This document shows, piece after piece, positions 1 to 6,609 of a DNA stretch of 14,896 nucleotides. Position numbers and translations under genes: made by a program. Under the pieces are notes generated by a model. It was not told where the DNA came from. It ran no database searches and saw only the letters and a program-made list of their open reading frames with translations. The stretch's first letter is position 1. Every line of letters begins with the position of its first letter. Source of the stretch: Patescibacteria group bacterium (lineage in GTDB: Bacteria > Patescibacteriota > Minisyncoccia > Minisyncoccales > PEYH01); the NCBI GenBank assembly GCA_018901715.1, contig JAHIEL010000077.1, forward strand, positions 1 to 14,896. Reading direction: 5' to 3'.

Positions 1-49
1 AGAACGATTTAAAATAACTTGTCCTGAATTTATCAAAGAGGTAAAATAA
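1..49 (+). CDS. C-terminal end of an upstream gene (partial)
   Basis: A reading frame enters from the left edge and ends at TAA (47-49). Its last residues read ERFKITCPEFIKEVK. Too little is visible to assign a family. It is called because the frame is open to the edge and a second possible small gene starts ten bases after it. It could be chance. Confidence 0.35.
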   Translation, partial: ERFKITCPEFIKEVK

Positions 50-58
50 CAAAAAGAT

Positions 59-208
59 ATGAAAAAAACTTTCCCAAAATTTATTCAAAAAAGCAAAAAC
101 GCTTTTGGAATTTTCAGCAAGGGCCCCTTACGCCAATGGGGACTTGCTTCTCGCTTAGAACACCGAAGAATTAAAGGAAATCAGAAACAGAAGAATAAAA
201 AAGGATAG
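59..208 (+). CDS. possible small basic protein, 49 aa
   Basis: An ATG frame of 49 codons ends with TAG at 206-208, just before the NYN gene at 233. The product is very basic: the N-terminus begins MKKTFPKFIQKSKN, the middle holds a GPLRQWGLASRLEHRR stretch, and the tail is rich in Lys, Gln and Asn. No membrane segment or cysteine pair is seen, and I do not recognise a family. No clear Shine-Dalgarno precedes the ATG. Spacing (10 bases after the upstream stop, 24 before the next start) would suit a small gene in an operon. The codon mix includes GC-rich codons in the middle, unlike its flanks. Real coding is uncertain. Confidence 0.35.
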   Translation: MKKTFPKFIQKSKNAFGIFSKGPLRQWGLASRLEHRRIKGNQKQKNKKG

Positions 209-232
209 AAATAAAAAAAAGAGTTAAGGATT

Positions 233-949
233 ATGGATATTCCCCAAGAAATCAAAAATAAATTTATGGTCAGGAGCGATTATTTGGACTGGATTAACAA
301 AGAAACATCAATCTTTGCGTATTTGGATTTAACTAATATGTTCCATTGGCAGGATGTCTTGGGCTGGAAGTTTAGGATAGAAGATGCTATCAGCCAACTT
401 TTCACTTTTCAGAACATTAAAGAAGTTAAAATTTACTATGGAAAAAACGAGAAAGATTTAAAGAATTCGGAAGCTTTTCATAATCGCATAAAAAAGACAG
501 GGGCTATTTTAAAAACAAAATCGATGAAATTTATTTTTAAAACCATTGAAGAGGGGATGTTTTTTCAACGCAAAACGCTCACATTATTTGACGGAGGCGT
601 TAAAAATAAAATTTATGAATTAATAGATGAATTGCAAAAATCAGGGATTGCCATTGAGGAGCCGAAATGTAATTTTGATGTTGAGATTGCGATGGATATG
701 TTGGATGACATCGAAAAATTAACAGCGGTTTTGCTTTTTTCAGGCGATTCTGATTTATTGGAGCCATTGGAAAGATTAAAAGTACAAGGTAAAAAGATTG
801 GGGTCGTCGGGGTTCGCGGAAAGGTCGCGGGAGAATTGCATAATATTAAAGATAAGTATATAGATTTTGGTAAGTTTTATACCGGCAAGAGGGCATATAA
901 GAGGGCATATATAAGCGAAAATCCCGCCGAAGCGGGACCGCGTGATTAG
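233..949 (+). CDS. NYN domain (LabA/DUF88-like) protein, putative ribonuclease
   Basis: A 238-residue protein with the NYN (PIN-like) fold signature. An early Asp and Asn lie after a hydrophobic strand (AYLDLTN, D32 and N35), an acidic helix reads NFDVEIAMDM (D149, D155), and a late SGDSDL motif (D172, D174) precedes a Rossmann-like strand (KKIGVVG). NYN proteins are metal-dependent nucleases usually acting on RNA; the substrate here is unknown. AAGGATT just before the ATG serves as a weak ribosome-binding site. The C-terminus is odd: a 12-bp in-frame tandem duplication gives RAYKRAY, and the last dozen codons (SENPAEAGPRD) are made of an inverted repeat that works as the terminator of a minus-strand RNA. 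A second NYN gene at 13328 has the same arrangement. Confidence 0.85.
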   Translation: MDIPQEIKNKFMVRSDYLDWINKETSIFAYLDLTNMFHWQDVLGWKFRIEDAISQLFTFQNIKEVKIYYGKNEKDLKNSEAFHNRIKKTGAILKTKSMKFIFKTIEEGMFFQRKTLTLFDGGVKNKIYELIDELQKSGIAIEEPKCNFDVEIAMDMLDDIEKLTAVLLFSGDSDLLEPLERLKVQGKKIGVVGVRGKVAGELHNIKDKYIDFGKFYTGKRAYKRAYISENPAEAGPRD

Positions 950-964
950 TAGGATTGCTCCTAC
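913..964 (-). ncRNA. short hairpin RNA unit A, antisense to the NYN gene 3' end
   Basis: Read on the minus strand, a -10 TATACT (976-971) is followed six bases later by hairpin GTAGGA-GCAA-TCCTAC (964-949), which has a GNRA-type loop. After a short linker comes TCCCGC-TTCG-GCGGGA (937-922) followed by TTTTCGCTT, an intrinsic terminator with a UUCG loop. The predicted transcript is about 50 nt with two stable hairpins. It starts at the NYN stop codon and its terminator lies inside the NYN coding end. No reading frame of note is seen. Function is unknown; it could be a regulatory or antisense RNA, or a substrate of the NYN protein. Confidence 0.55.
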
Positions 965-970
965 ATTCGT

Positions 971-1010
971 AGTATATCATATAAAAAGATTAAAAGTCAA
1001 CTGTGGATAA
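971..1010 (-). promoter_or_regulatory. sigma70-type promoter of RNA unit A with TTATCCACA box
   Basis: On the minus strand: TTATCCACA (1010-1002), one base, -35 TTGACT (1000-995), an 18-base spacer, -10 TATACT (976-971). The 9-mer equals the classical DnaA box. It may instead be a lineage-specific upstream promoter element, since all three minus-strand RNA promoters in this window carry it or a close variant. Confidence 0.6.
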
Positions 1011-1030
1011 CTAAAAATATACCAATAAAA

Positions 1031-1077
1031 GAAAAAAGGCCATCGTCCTAACGGTCGACGCCTTTTCTCGATACTGT
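1031..1077 (-). ncRNA. short hairpin RNA unit B
   Basis: The transcript predicted from the promoter at 1084-1111 runs about 46 nt into a hairpin: AAAAGGC/GCCTTTT, a one-base bulge, GTCG/CGAT, and a loop in which ACC and GGA can pair around GTTA. It ends in a run of T on the minus strand. One inner pair is G-U in the minus-strand RNA but would be A-C in the plus-strand RNA, which supports the minus orientation. The loop contains ACCGTTAGG, also found in RNA unit C near 13943. It lies in tandem upstream of RNA unit A. Function is unknown. Confidence 0.5.
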
Positions 1078-1083
1078 ATTATT

Positions 1084-1119
1084 AGTATAGTAAATTGACA
1101 CCTCTTGTCAAGTGAATAA
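1084..1119 (-). promoter_or_regulatory. sigma70-type promoter of RNA unit B with TTATTCAC box
   Basis: On the minus strand: TTATTCAC (1119-1112) directly abuts -35 TTGACA (1111-1106), then a 16-base spacer and -10 TATACT (1089-1084), followed by AATAAT. The -35 is a perfect consensus. The box differs from TTATCCACA at two of nine positions (one within TTATNCACA). Confidence 0.6.
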
Positions 1120-1159
1120 TTAAAAAATAACAAATTGAATAATTTCTAACCCTCTCTCC

Positions 1160-1197
1160 AAAAAAAACCAGCCCGCAAGTTGGGTTTTTTATTTTTT
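1160..1197. terminator. bidirectional intrinsic terminator
   Basis: An A-run plus CC (1160-1169) pairs with GG plus a T-run (1183-1190) around a GC-containing loop (AGCCCGCAAGTTG), followed by more T to 1197. Either strand would end in U-rich RNA. It would stop read-through from the NYN side and from the minus strand. Confidence 0.6.
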
Positions 1198-1324
1198 TAA
1201 TGATTAATTTCTTCCTTTTTCAATGATCAGTTATCAGTAATCAATGATAATTCCTTTTTGCCCTTCCCACCCCTCACGCCCCGCCTGATCCCTCTTCCCG
1301 CGTCCCGTCCGATTCCCCCTTTTT

Positions 1325-1355
1325 GAGACCCGCCCTCATTAAGAGGACGGGTCTC
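1325..1355. repeat. inverted repeat / hairpin, 12 paired bases
   Basis: Arms GAGACCCG (1325-1332) and CGGGTCTC (1348-1355) are perfect complements. Inside a single C/A mismatch, CCTC pairs with GAGG around ATTAA. No T-run follows on either strand, so its role is unknown. Confidence 0.7.
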
Positions 1356-1422
1356 GCGTCAGAACACAAGAGCTGTTTTTGTTTCCACAAATTAAAAAAG
1401 ATTAAAAAAGAGGGGAAAAAGG

Positions 1423-1449
1423 ATGACAAAATGCTCTCTCTGTTATAAA
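1423..1449 (+). promoter_or_regulatory. possible radC promoter
   Basis: ATGACA (1423-1428) and TATAAA (1444-1449) are spaced 15 bases apart, shorter than ideal. Transcription from here would give a leader of roughly a dozen bases containing AAGGG just before the radC ATG. Confidence 0.3.
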
Positions 1450-1467
1450 CTAAAGCAATAAGGGATT

Positions 1468-2139
1468 ATGAAAATTAAAGATTTACCAAAAACAGATAGA
1501 CCAAGAGAGAAATTAATTTTGAAAGGTTCTCAAAATCTGAAAGACGAGGAGCTCTTGGCAATTTTACTCCGCACAGGCAGGGAGGGTAAAAGTGTTTTAG
1601 ATTTAGCAAAACAAATTTTACAAAAATATTCAAAAAAGCGATTTTTGAGCATGGGATACGAAGATTTAATAAAGATTAAGGGGATAAATTCTGCGAAAGC
1701 CTGCACAATTTTAGCCGCTCAAGAATTAATTAAAAGAGCTCTCAAAGTAAGGGACGAAACTTTGCCAATAATTCGTTCAACCGAAGATGTTCTTGCCCAA
1801 GCTGTGTATCTAAGAGATAGAACTCGTGAGCACCTAATGACTATCTATCTTAATGCTCGAAACGAAATGGTCTGGAAGAAACAATCAACATTCATTGGTA
1901 CTCTAGATGCCAATTTAGTACATCCTCGAGAGATTTTTACTGGAGCGCTCGAGCATAATGCTGCCTCTGTAATCCTAGTCCATAACCATCCGTCTGGAGA
2001 CCCAGAACCATCCGAAGACGATATGGAAATAACTAAAAGAATTGTTGAAGCCGGTAAAATAATGGGTATAGATGTTTTAGATCATGTCATTATCACTAAA
2101 ACCAAAATATTCAGCTTCAAAGAAAAAAAATTAATATAA
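1468..2139 (+). CDS. radC: RadC-family JAMM/JAB domain protein
   Basis: A 223-residue protein of full family length. The N-terminal part (about 1-90) is the usual RadC opening (DLPKTDRPREKL, DEELLAILLRTG) with a helix-hairpin-helix at about 65-80 (IKIKGINSAKA). The C-terminal JAMM metalloprotease-like core has E121 and the zinc motif HNHPSGD (H172, H174, D178). Despite its name, its DNA-repair role is not established; radC-like genes are often found in mobile and defence regions. AAGGG lies six bases before the ATG. It stands alone, about 100 bases before the restriction genes. Confidence 0.93.
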   Translation: MKIKDLPKTDRPREKLILKGSQNLKDEELLAILLRTGREGKSVLDLAKQILQKYSKKRFLSMGYEDLIKIKGINSAKACTILAAQELIKRALKVRDETLPIIRSTEDVLAQAVYLRDRTREHLMTIYLNARNEMVWKKQSTFIGTLDANLVHPREIFTGALEHNAASVILVHNHPSGDPEPSEDDMEITKRIVEAGKIMGIDVLDHVIITKTKIFSFKEKKLI

Positions 2140-2240
2140 AATTATATTAAAGCAACTTTAGTATCTGAAAAGATTACGACTGAAACAATGTTTTAGACAG
2201 AGTTTATAATAAAGAATTAGGTTATTTTTTATAATAATTT

Positions 2241-2915
2241 ATGACTATAAAAGAATATCGCGAATTTGGAATCAAATTATCAGAGGAATTAATTAAGCTA
2301 ATTCCTATTATTTCAAGTCAAGATCATTACGAAGGGAGGGAAAATGCTAAAAAAACCGAGAAAGAATGGATAAGAAAATTTCCAGATACATTTATATTTG
2401 AAGGCAAAGAGGCGAAAATAGCAATACCCGAAGAAGATGATAGAAGTTGGATAGATTTTTCGATTGCATATAAAGAAGAATTTTTTCCTTATAATTTTAA
2501 ATCCGCAAGCGGGGCTACTACTGATAATATTGGCGGCTTGAAGTATATCCCATTTTTAATATTCAACGAAAGAGAGATTTCTTATAATGAGAAGAACCTT
2601 ACAACTGAAATTATAAGATTTGAAAAAGAAGAAAAAGTATTTGATTCTGCAAACAGGGATTATTTTTTAATATGTTATTGTACTAAAGACAGTTCAACGA
2701 AAATAATTCCTCTTTTATGCATTGGCAAAGATGATTTAAAGACTAATCCTAAAAATTTATTTCAGGCGAATTTTCATACTGCCAAGATTGATCTTGACAG
2801 GAGTTTATCTGATGGGATCGATATGATAATTGAAAAGTTTATAGAATATCAGGCAAAAAGGGCGGGTTGTTATCTTATATTAAAAGATGAAGGCATAATT
2901 CAGGAACAAGAGTAA
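2241..2915 (+). CDS. putative type II restriction endonuclease (PD-(D/E)XK-like)
   Basis: A 224-residue protein. The likely catalytic core is WIDFSIAYKEEFFPYNFKS (D72, then N85-F-K87) followed by a conserved-looking TTDN (94-96). The D...NxK...DN pattern resembles that of several type II restriction enzymes in which the usual acidic residue before xK is Asn; this comparison is from memory. There are no membrane segments or zinc motifs. It lies 13 bases before the next endonuclease gene, so the two are probably co-transcribed. TATAAT at 2230-2235 sits five bases before the ATG, hinting at a leaderless mRNA, but no good -35 is seen. The recognition site cannot be told. It could serve another methyltransferase, or be part of the same system as 2929-5281. 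Confidence 0.55.
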   Translation: MTIKEYREFGIKLSEELIKLIPIISSQDHYEGRENAKKTEKEWIRKFPDTFIFEGKEAKIAIPEEDDRSWIDFSIAYKEEFFPYNFKSASGATTDNIGGLKYIPFLIFNEREISYNEKNLTTEIIRFEKEEKVFDSANRDYFLICYCTKDSSTKIIPLLCIGKDDLKTNPKNLFQANFHTAKIDLDRSLSDGIDMIIEKFIEYQAKRAGCYLILKDEGIIQEQE

Positions 2916-2928
2916 ACTAAACGCAAAA

Positions 2929-3765
2929 ATGGCGAATTTATTTCAATTAAATAAAAAATATGGAGAGTGGGCAGAAGATATAGTTTTCCGTTATTTTAGA
3001 GATAATCAAGATGAAATTGGTCTATGCGCCTTTTATTATGGTTCTCAAGTATCTACACGGAAGAAGGATATAACGGATGCTCCCATTAGGCCCGATTTCA
3101 TAATACTTAAAACTAAAGATATTAAATTTTTGGAAAAAAAATATGGATTAAATTTTAATAATATTAATCTTGGGCAACTTAGAAAACTTTTTAAGCTTGA
3201 CGACGAAACCTTTAATTTTATACAAGAAAATCCCCAATTTTGGCTCACGAAAATATTAGATGAAACTGAATTTATGAAAAATCTAGTTTCGAGAGCACAT
3301 TGCAGGCTAGAGATAAAATCAGGATTTGGTTTTTTTCTGGAAAAAAAGTATGAAAAAGGACAATACAATATTATTGTGGGTAGCGATTTTAAAAAAAGAA
3401 TGAACAAATTAGATAGAAAATTTGGTAAAAAATTAAAAAGCTATGTCGTCTATGTTCAGTTGAACAAAGTTTTTATAGCCACATTGGGTAAAATATTCGG
3501 CAAACATGGAGAAGAGATTATAAGGCTGTATGAAAGACGAGGTCTATCTAGTATAAATAAAGTAAAAACTCAAAACCTTAATTTTTTAAAAAGTTATAAA
3601 TTTGCAGATGTAGAGGGAGTTGTAAAAGAAAAGAAGGGAGAATACTTTGTAAAAGCAAAGCCCTACATAGAGATAATTAATGGCACGGTAAGGTTTAATT
3701 TAAAGATGCCTTCTGCCTTTCTCAAAAATGTGAAAATAGGGATTGTCGAAGAGCTTAAGGGATAG
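2929..3765 (+). CDS. putative type II restriction endonuclease, AccI-like PD-(D/E)XK
   Basis: A 278-residue protein whose order of motifs matches what I remember of the AccI family: YGEWAE (11-16), a YYG segment (36-38), RPDFIIL with catalytic Asp (D56), then RLEIKSG with E128 and K130. The D...ExK spacing is long because of an insertion (about 63-120). It would cut double-stranded DNA at a specific short site, protected by the cognate methyltransferase. The natural partner is the NPPY methyltransferase at 4148, only about 380 bases downstream. The Asp/Glu/Lys motif is seen directly; AccI membership is an inference that an HMM search would settle. Confidence 0.6.
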   Translation: MANLFQLNKKYGEWAEDIVFRYFRDNQDEIGLCAFYYGSQVSTRKKDITDAPIRPDFIILKTKDIKFLEKKYGLNFNNINLGQLRKLFKLDDETFNFIQENPQFWLTKILDETEFMKNLVSRAHCRLEIKSGFGFFLEKKYEKGQYNIIVGSDFKKRMNKLDRKFGKKLKSYVVYVQLNKVFIATLGKIFGKHGEEIIRLYERRGLSSINKVKTQNLNFLKSYKFADVEGVVKEKKGEYFVKAKPYIEIINGTVRFNLKMPSAFLKNVKIGIVEELKG

Positions 3766-3790
3766 ATTGGTCAATACCTATTTGCTAAAA

Positions 3791-4048
3791 TTATTTTTTC
3801 CATTCGCACAAACCCCAAATGGCTGATCTTTCCTGACAAAATCTTAATCCCTTTTTTTGTTTTTTGCGTCGTTTGTTTTCTAAATATATATCAACCCGAA
3901 GAGTCGAGTGAGGAGTTTTACCTTTTGTAGTTATTAAGTTTCTCTCAAGAGCTATTTTAATAATCTCTTTTACATCAAGCGGCGACTTCTTTTCTTTTAA
4001 AATTTTATATGCAGCCTCTGTTTTGCTTAAAAAGTTCTTTGTTGTCAT
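3791..4048 (-). CDS. stand-alone HARE-HTH winged-helix protein
   Basis: An 85-residue minus-strand gene between the endonuclease and the methyltransferase. The sequence fits the HARE-HTH winged helix across its full length: TEAAYKILKEKKSPLDVKEI (10-29), ALERNLITTKGKTPHSTL (33-50), then a basic turn and the final LRFCQERSAIWGLCEWKK strands. HARE-HTH domains occur in RNA polymerase delta and fused to restriction enzymes, where they have been proposed to link to DNA or its modification. Here the domain is the whole protein. It converges on the endonuclease gene (26 bases between stops) and diverges from the methyltransferase, so it could act as a controller of the restriction system. That role is inference. 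The Lys/Arg-rich turn (59-66) suits DNA binding. Confidence 0.8.
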   Translation of the reverse strand: MTTKNFLSKTEAAYKILKEKKSPLDVKEIIKIALERNLITTKGKTPHSTLRVDIYLENKRRKKQKKGLRFCQERSAIWGLCEWKK

Positions 4049-4147
4049 GTTTTTTTAGGTTATAATTAACATAATAGAGCTTATATTATAAATTTTAAAA
4101 CTTAATTTCATAAAGTCAACTAATTAAATAATAAAATTTTAGAGGAT

Positions 4148-5281
4148 ATGTTTAATATTGAAAATTTAGGACAAGTATTTACTCCAGAATCAACAGTAAA
4201 GGCAATGTTAATGCTTAGGAAAAGATTCGGCAGCACGCTAGAACCAAGTTGCGGAGACGGAGCTTTTTTAAAGCATTTGCCAAAAGCAATAGGGATAGAG
4301 ATAGATCAAAGATTTAAAGCAAAGAATATATTAAATATAGATTTTTTTGATTATCCTATAAGGAAAAAGTTTGATACAGTAATTGGAAATCCTCCTTATG
4401 TAAGATTTCAAGATATTCCCAGAGAAACAAGAGAAAAGCTTGATCACACAATTTTTGATGGAAGGGCAAATTTATATTTATTCTTTATAGAAAAAGTTAT
4501 TCAACACCTAAGACCGCACGGGGAGTTAATTTTTATTAATCCAAGAGATTTTTTGAAGGCAACTTCTAGCATAAAATTAAACGAGTTTATATATAAAAAT
4601 GGAACAATCACAGATTTAATAGATTTGGGAGATAGCAAGGTTTTTAATGGTTTCACTCCTAATTGCATTATTTGGAGATTTGAAAAAGATAATTTTTCTA
4701 GGAAGACGAATATACACAAAGAATTCAGGTTAGCTAATGGGCAATTATTATTTACCAACAATTCTCTTCCAGTAAAATTTAAAGACATATTTTTTGTTAA
4801 GGTTGGAGGAGTAAGCGGAGCCGATAGAATCTTCACTAATAATGAATATGGAAATGCTGATTTCGTATGTTCGCATACAGCCAAGACAGGTGAACTGAGA
4901 AGAATGATATACAACACAAAAAGTCCTTTTTTGGAAAGATTTGAAAAAGAATTAATAAATAGAAAAATTAAAAAATTTGACAAAAATAATTGGTGGAAAT
5001 GGGGAAGGGATTTTTATAAAACTGATCTGAACAGAATTTATGTAAACGCTAAAACAAGAAATGAGAAACCATTTTTTTTACATAAAAATAAACATTACGA
5101 TGGTTCGATATTGGCAATATTTCCCTTGAATCAGCAATTCAAATTAAATACCTTATGCAAAGATTTAAACGAGACAGACTGGAATGAGCTTGGCTTCGTA
5201 TGTGATGGTAGATATATATTTGGTCAGAGAAGCTTAGAAAACTGCATGTTGCCTGATAGTTTTTTAAAATATACCAACTAG
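4148..5281 (+). CDS. DNA N6-adenine methyltransferase, gamma class, type II R-M
   Basis: A 377-residue protein with the methyltransferase motifs in gamma order: motif X GQVFTP (8-13), motif I EPSCGDGAF (32-40) for S-adenosylmethionine, motif II GIEID (49-53), and catalytic motif IV NPPYVRF (81-87), typical of N6-adenine methylation. The remaining C-terminal 200 residues would be the target recognition domain. Size and layout resemble the TaqI, HincII and AccI group. AGAGGA lies almost directly against the ATG, which is unusually close; the early motif X still makes this the right start. It protects host DNA from the endonuclease(s) upstream. The HARE-HTH gene is divergent, with 99 bases between the two starts. 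Confidence 0.9.
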   Translation: MFNIENLGQVFTPESTVKAMLMLRKRFGSTLEPSCGDGAFLKHLPKAIGIEIDQRFKAKNILNIDFFDYPIRKKFDTVIGNPPYVRFQDIPRETREKLDHTIFDGRANLYLFFIEKVIQHLRPHGELIFINPRDFLKATSSIKLNEFIYKNGTITDLIDLGDSKVFNGFTPNCIIWRFEKDNFSRKTNIHKEFRLANGQLLFTNNSLPVKFKDIFFVKVGGVSGADRIFTNNEYGNADFVCSHTAKTGELRRMIYNTKSPFLERFEKELINRKIKKFDKNNWWKWGRDFYKTDLNRIYVNAKTRNEKPFFLHKNKHYDGSILAIFPLNQQFKLNTLCKDLNETDWNELGFVCDGRYIFGQRSLENCMLPDSFLKYTN

Positions 5282-5290
5282 AGTAAAACA

Positions 5291-5375
5291 GGAATATTTT
5301 GGAATTTTTATTATGTGGAATTTTAAAAAAATAAAAAAAATAAAAAGTTGAAAAACTATTTAAGAATTAAAATTT
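5291..5375 (+). repeat. intergenic cassette repeat, copy 1
   Basis: Follows the methyltransferase stop. It begins GGAATATTTTGGAATTTTT and is closely matched by copy 2 at 8267. An A-rich tract and AAAAAGTTGAAAAACT come next, ending just before the next ATG. Confidence 0.55.
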
Positions 5376-5381
5376 AAAATT

Positions 5382-6317
5382 ATGCTTTATCTATTTGTTA
5401 AGAGTAGCGAGAGTAATAAGCTTACGTCTTTAAGGGATAAAGACTTTAGGCTCGAGGAAGAGATTCAAAGCCTGACAGAGGTTAATCTTGAAAGAATATT
5501 TAATCTTGACTTTGTAAAACGTGAATTTTCTGTCCAGAATTTTTCTATTGATACGCTGGCATTCGATAAAGAGAAAAAGTCCTTTGTTTTGATCGAATAT
5601 AAAAGAGAAAAAAGTTTTAGCGTAATTGACCAAGGCTTTTCTTACCTGGCAGCTGTTTTGGCTCATAAGTCGGATTTGATTTTGGAATATAATGAGAGGA
5701 AAGATACAAATTTGGGAAGAAAAGATGTTGACTGGTCTCAAACAAAAGTAATTTTTATTGCCCCCTCTTTTACTCCATACCAAGAAGGCGCTATTGCTTT
5801 CCAAGATCTTCCCATTGAATTATGGCAAATTACAATGTTTGAAAATAACTTGGTTTTATATAATGAAATTAAGTCGATGAGAACCACTGAATCCATTAAA
5901 GCAGTTTCTAGTAGCAAAATTGTGAAAGCGATTACAGAGAAAGTTAAGCCATATTCCGTGAAGGAACATTTAGAGAGATATAGCTCGCCTAAGACCAAGA
6001 AGATTTTTGAGATCATTGACGAAGCGATAAGGTCATTAGATAATCACATAGAGGTTAAACCATTTAAAATGTCTATCAACTATAAGATTAATAGAAGACA
6101 ATTTGTTGCACTCGGAGTTCAAAAAGACGACGTAAGGATTTATTTAATAGTGAATGAGAAAGATTTTCAAGATCCGGAAAATAAAACTAGAGATATCAAA
6201 AAAATTGGAACCGTTACAGCGGGAAATAAAGATTTTAAGATAAAAGATGAAAGAGATATAAAATATGCAATGGCATTAATAGTGCAAGCCTTTGAAGATC
6301 TTCCGGTGAAAGGATAG
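5382..6317 (+). CDS. PD-(D/E)XK nuclease-like domain + DUF5655 protein
   Basis: A 311-residue protein. The N-terminal half has a nuclease-like core: SIDTLAFDKEKKSFVLIEYKRE (D57, E72, K74), followed by a helix with a Gln (DQGFSYL) as in NucS-type enzymes. After a linker (about 160-185) the C-terminal domain (PKTKKIFEIIDEAIRSL to the end) looks like DUF5655. Such proteins are commonly annotated as NucS/DUF91-like endonucleases; their substrate is not established. No Shine-Dalgarno is visible and the leader is the A-rich end of the intergenic repeat. It may be an additional restriction or defence nuclease. Confidence 0.75.
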   Translation: MLYLFVKSSESNKLTSLRDKDFRLEEEIQSLTEVNLERIFNLDFVKREFSVQNFSIDTLAFDKEKKSFVLIEYKREKSFSVIDQGFSYLAAVLAHKSDLILEYNERKDTNLGRKDVDWSQTKVIFIAPSFTPYQEGAIAFQDLPIELWQITMFENNLVLYNEIKSMRTTESIKAVSSSKIVKAITEKVKPYSVKEHLERYSSPKTKKIFEIIDEAIRSLDNHIEVKPFKMSINYKINRRQFVALGVQKDDVRIYLIVNEKDFQDPENKTRDIKKIGTVTAGNKDFKIKDERDIKYAMALIVQAFEDLPVKG

Positions 6318-6387
6318 AAAAAGCTTAATAGCAAATTTTGAAAATCAAAAGGTTGAGAAATCAATAAAGAATAAAGTATAAATTTTT

Positions 6388-6609
6388 ATGAGGGAAAAAG
6401 AAATACAAGCCATATATGATGATGACCTGCCACAGTTTTTAGCTAATCTCGGATTAAAAGAAAATTTTGATAATGGTAAGATAAAATGTGAATTTTGTGG
6501 GGATATAATAACAATAGAGAATTTTTTTGGTATATTCTCCAATGGCAAGACAATAAAGTTTTGTTGTAAAAAAGAAAAATGTAAAGTGAAAATTTATGGA
6601 CCCCATTGA
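6388..6609 (+). CDS. small cysteine-rich (zinc-ribbon-like) protein, 73 aa
   Basis: A 73-residue protein with CEFC (C34, C37) and CC...C (C59, C60, C65). That is enough cysteines for one zinc site, with a short beta-hairpin between the two pairs. The family is not recognised. Its end overlaps the start of the next gene by 14 bases, so the two are translationally coupled and probably function together. The gap before it contains AAAATCAAAAGGTTGAG, a faint trace of the intergenic repeat tail. Confidence 0.65.
   Translation: MREKEIQAIYDDDLPQFLANLGLKENFDNGKIKCEFCGDIITIENFFGIFSNGKTIKFCCKKEKCKVKIYGPH

Larger units (their letters stand above)
1201..1460. other. gene-free gap: pyrimidine-rich tract and strong hairpin before radC
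   Basis: The gap opens with short ATCAGT/ATCAAT direct repeats (1222-1248). About 80 bases of mostly C and T on the plus strand follow (1248-1325), clearly more C-rich than the surroundings. A hairpin comes next at 1325-1355: GAGACCCG/CGGGTCTC, one mismatch, CCTC/GAGG, loop ATTAA. The T-run sits before the hairpin, not after it, so it is not a normal plus-strand terminator. No ORF or RNA gene is recognised here. Confidence 0.5.

Noticed and set aside
1002..1119. DnaA-box-like motifs as a replication origin
   Set aside because: Only two boxes occur here and one near 14010, all fixed relative to promoters. There is no cluster of boxes and no dnaA, dnaN or parAB gene.
3045..3407. 120-codon open frame on the minus strand
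   Set aside because: It lies fully inside the AccI-like endonuclease gene, has low-complexity Phe/Leu/Ser composition, and shows no motifs. It is a shadow frame. The same applies to the other minus-strand frames inside plus-strand genes (for example 4501-4983, 5430-5804 and 11529-11891).
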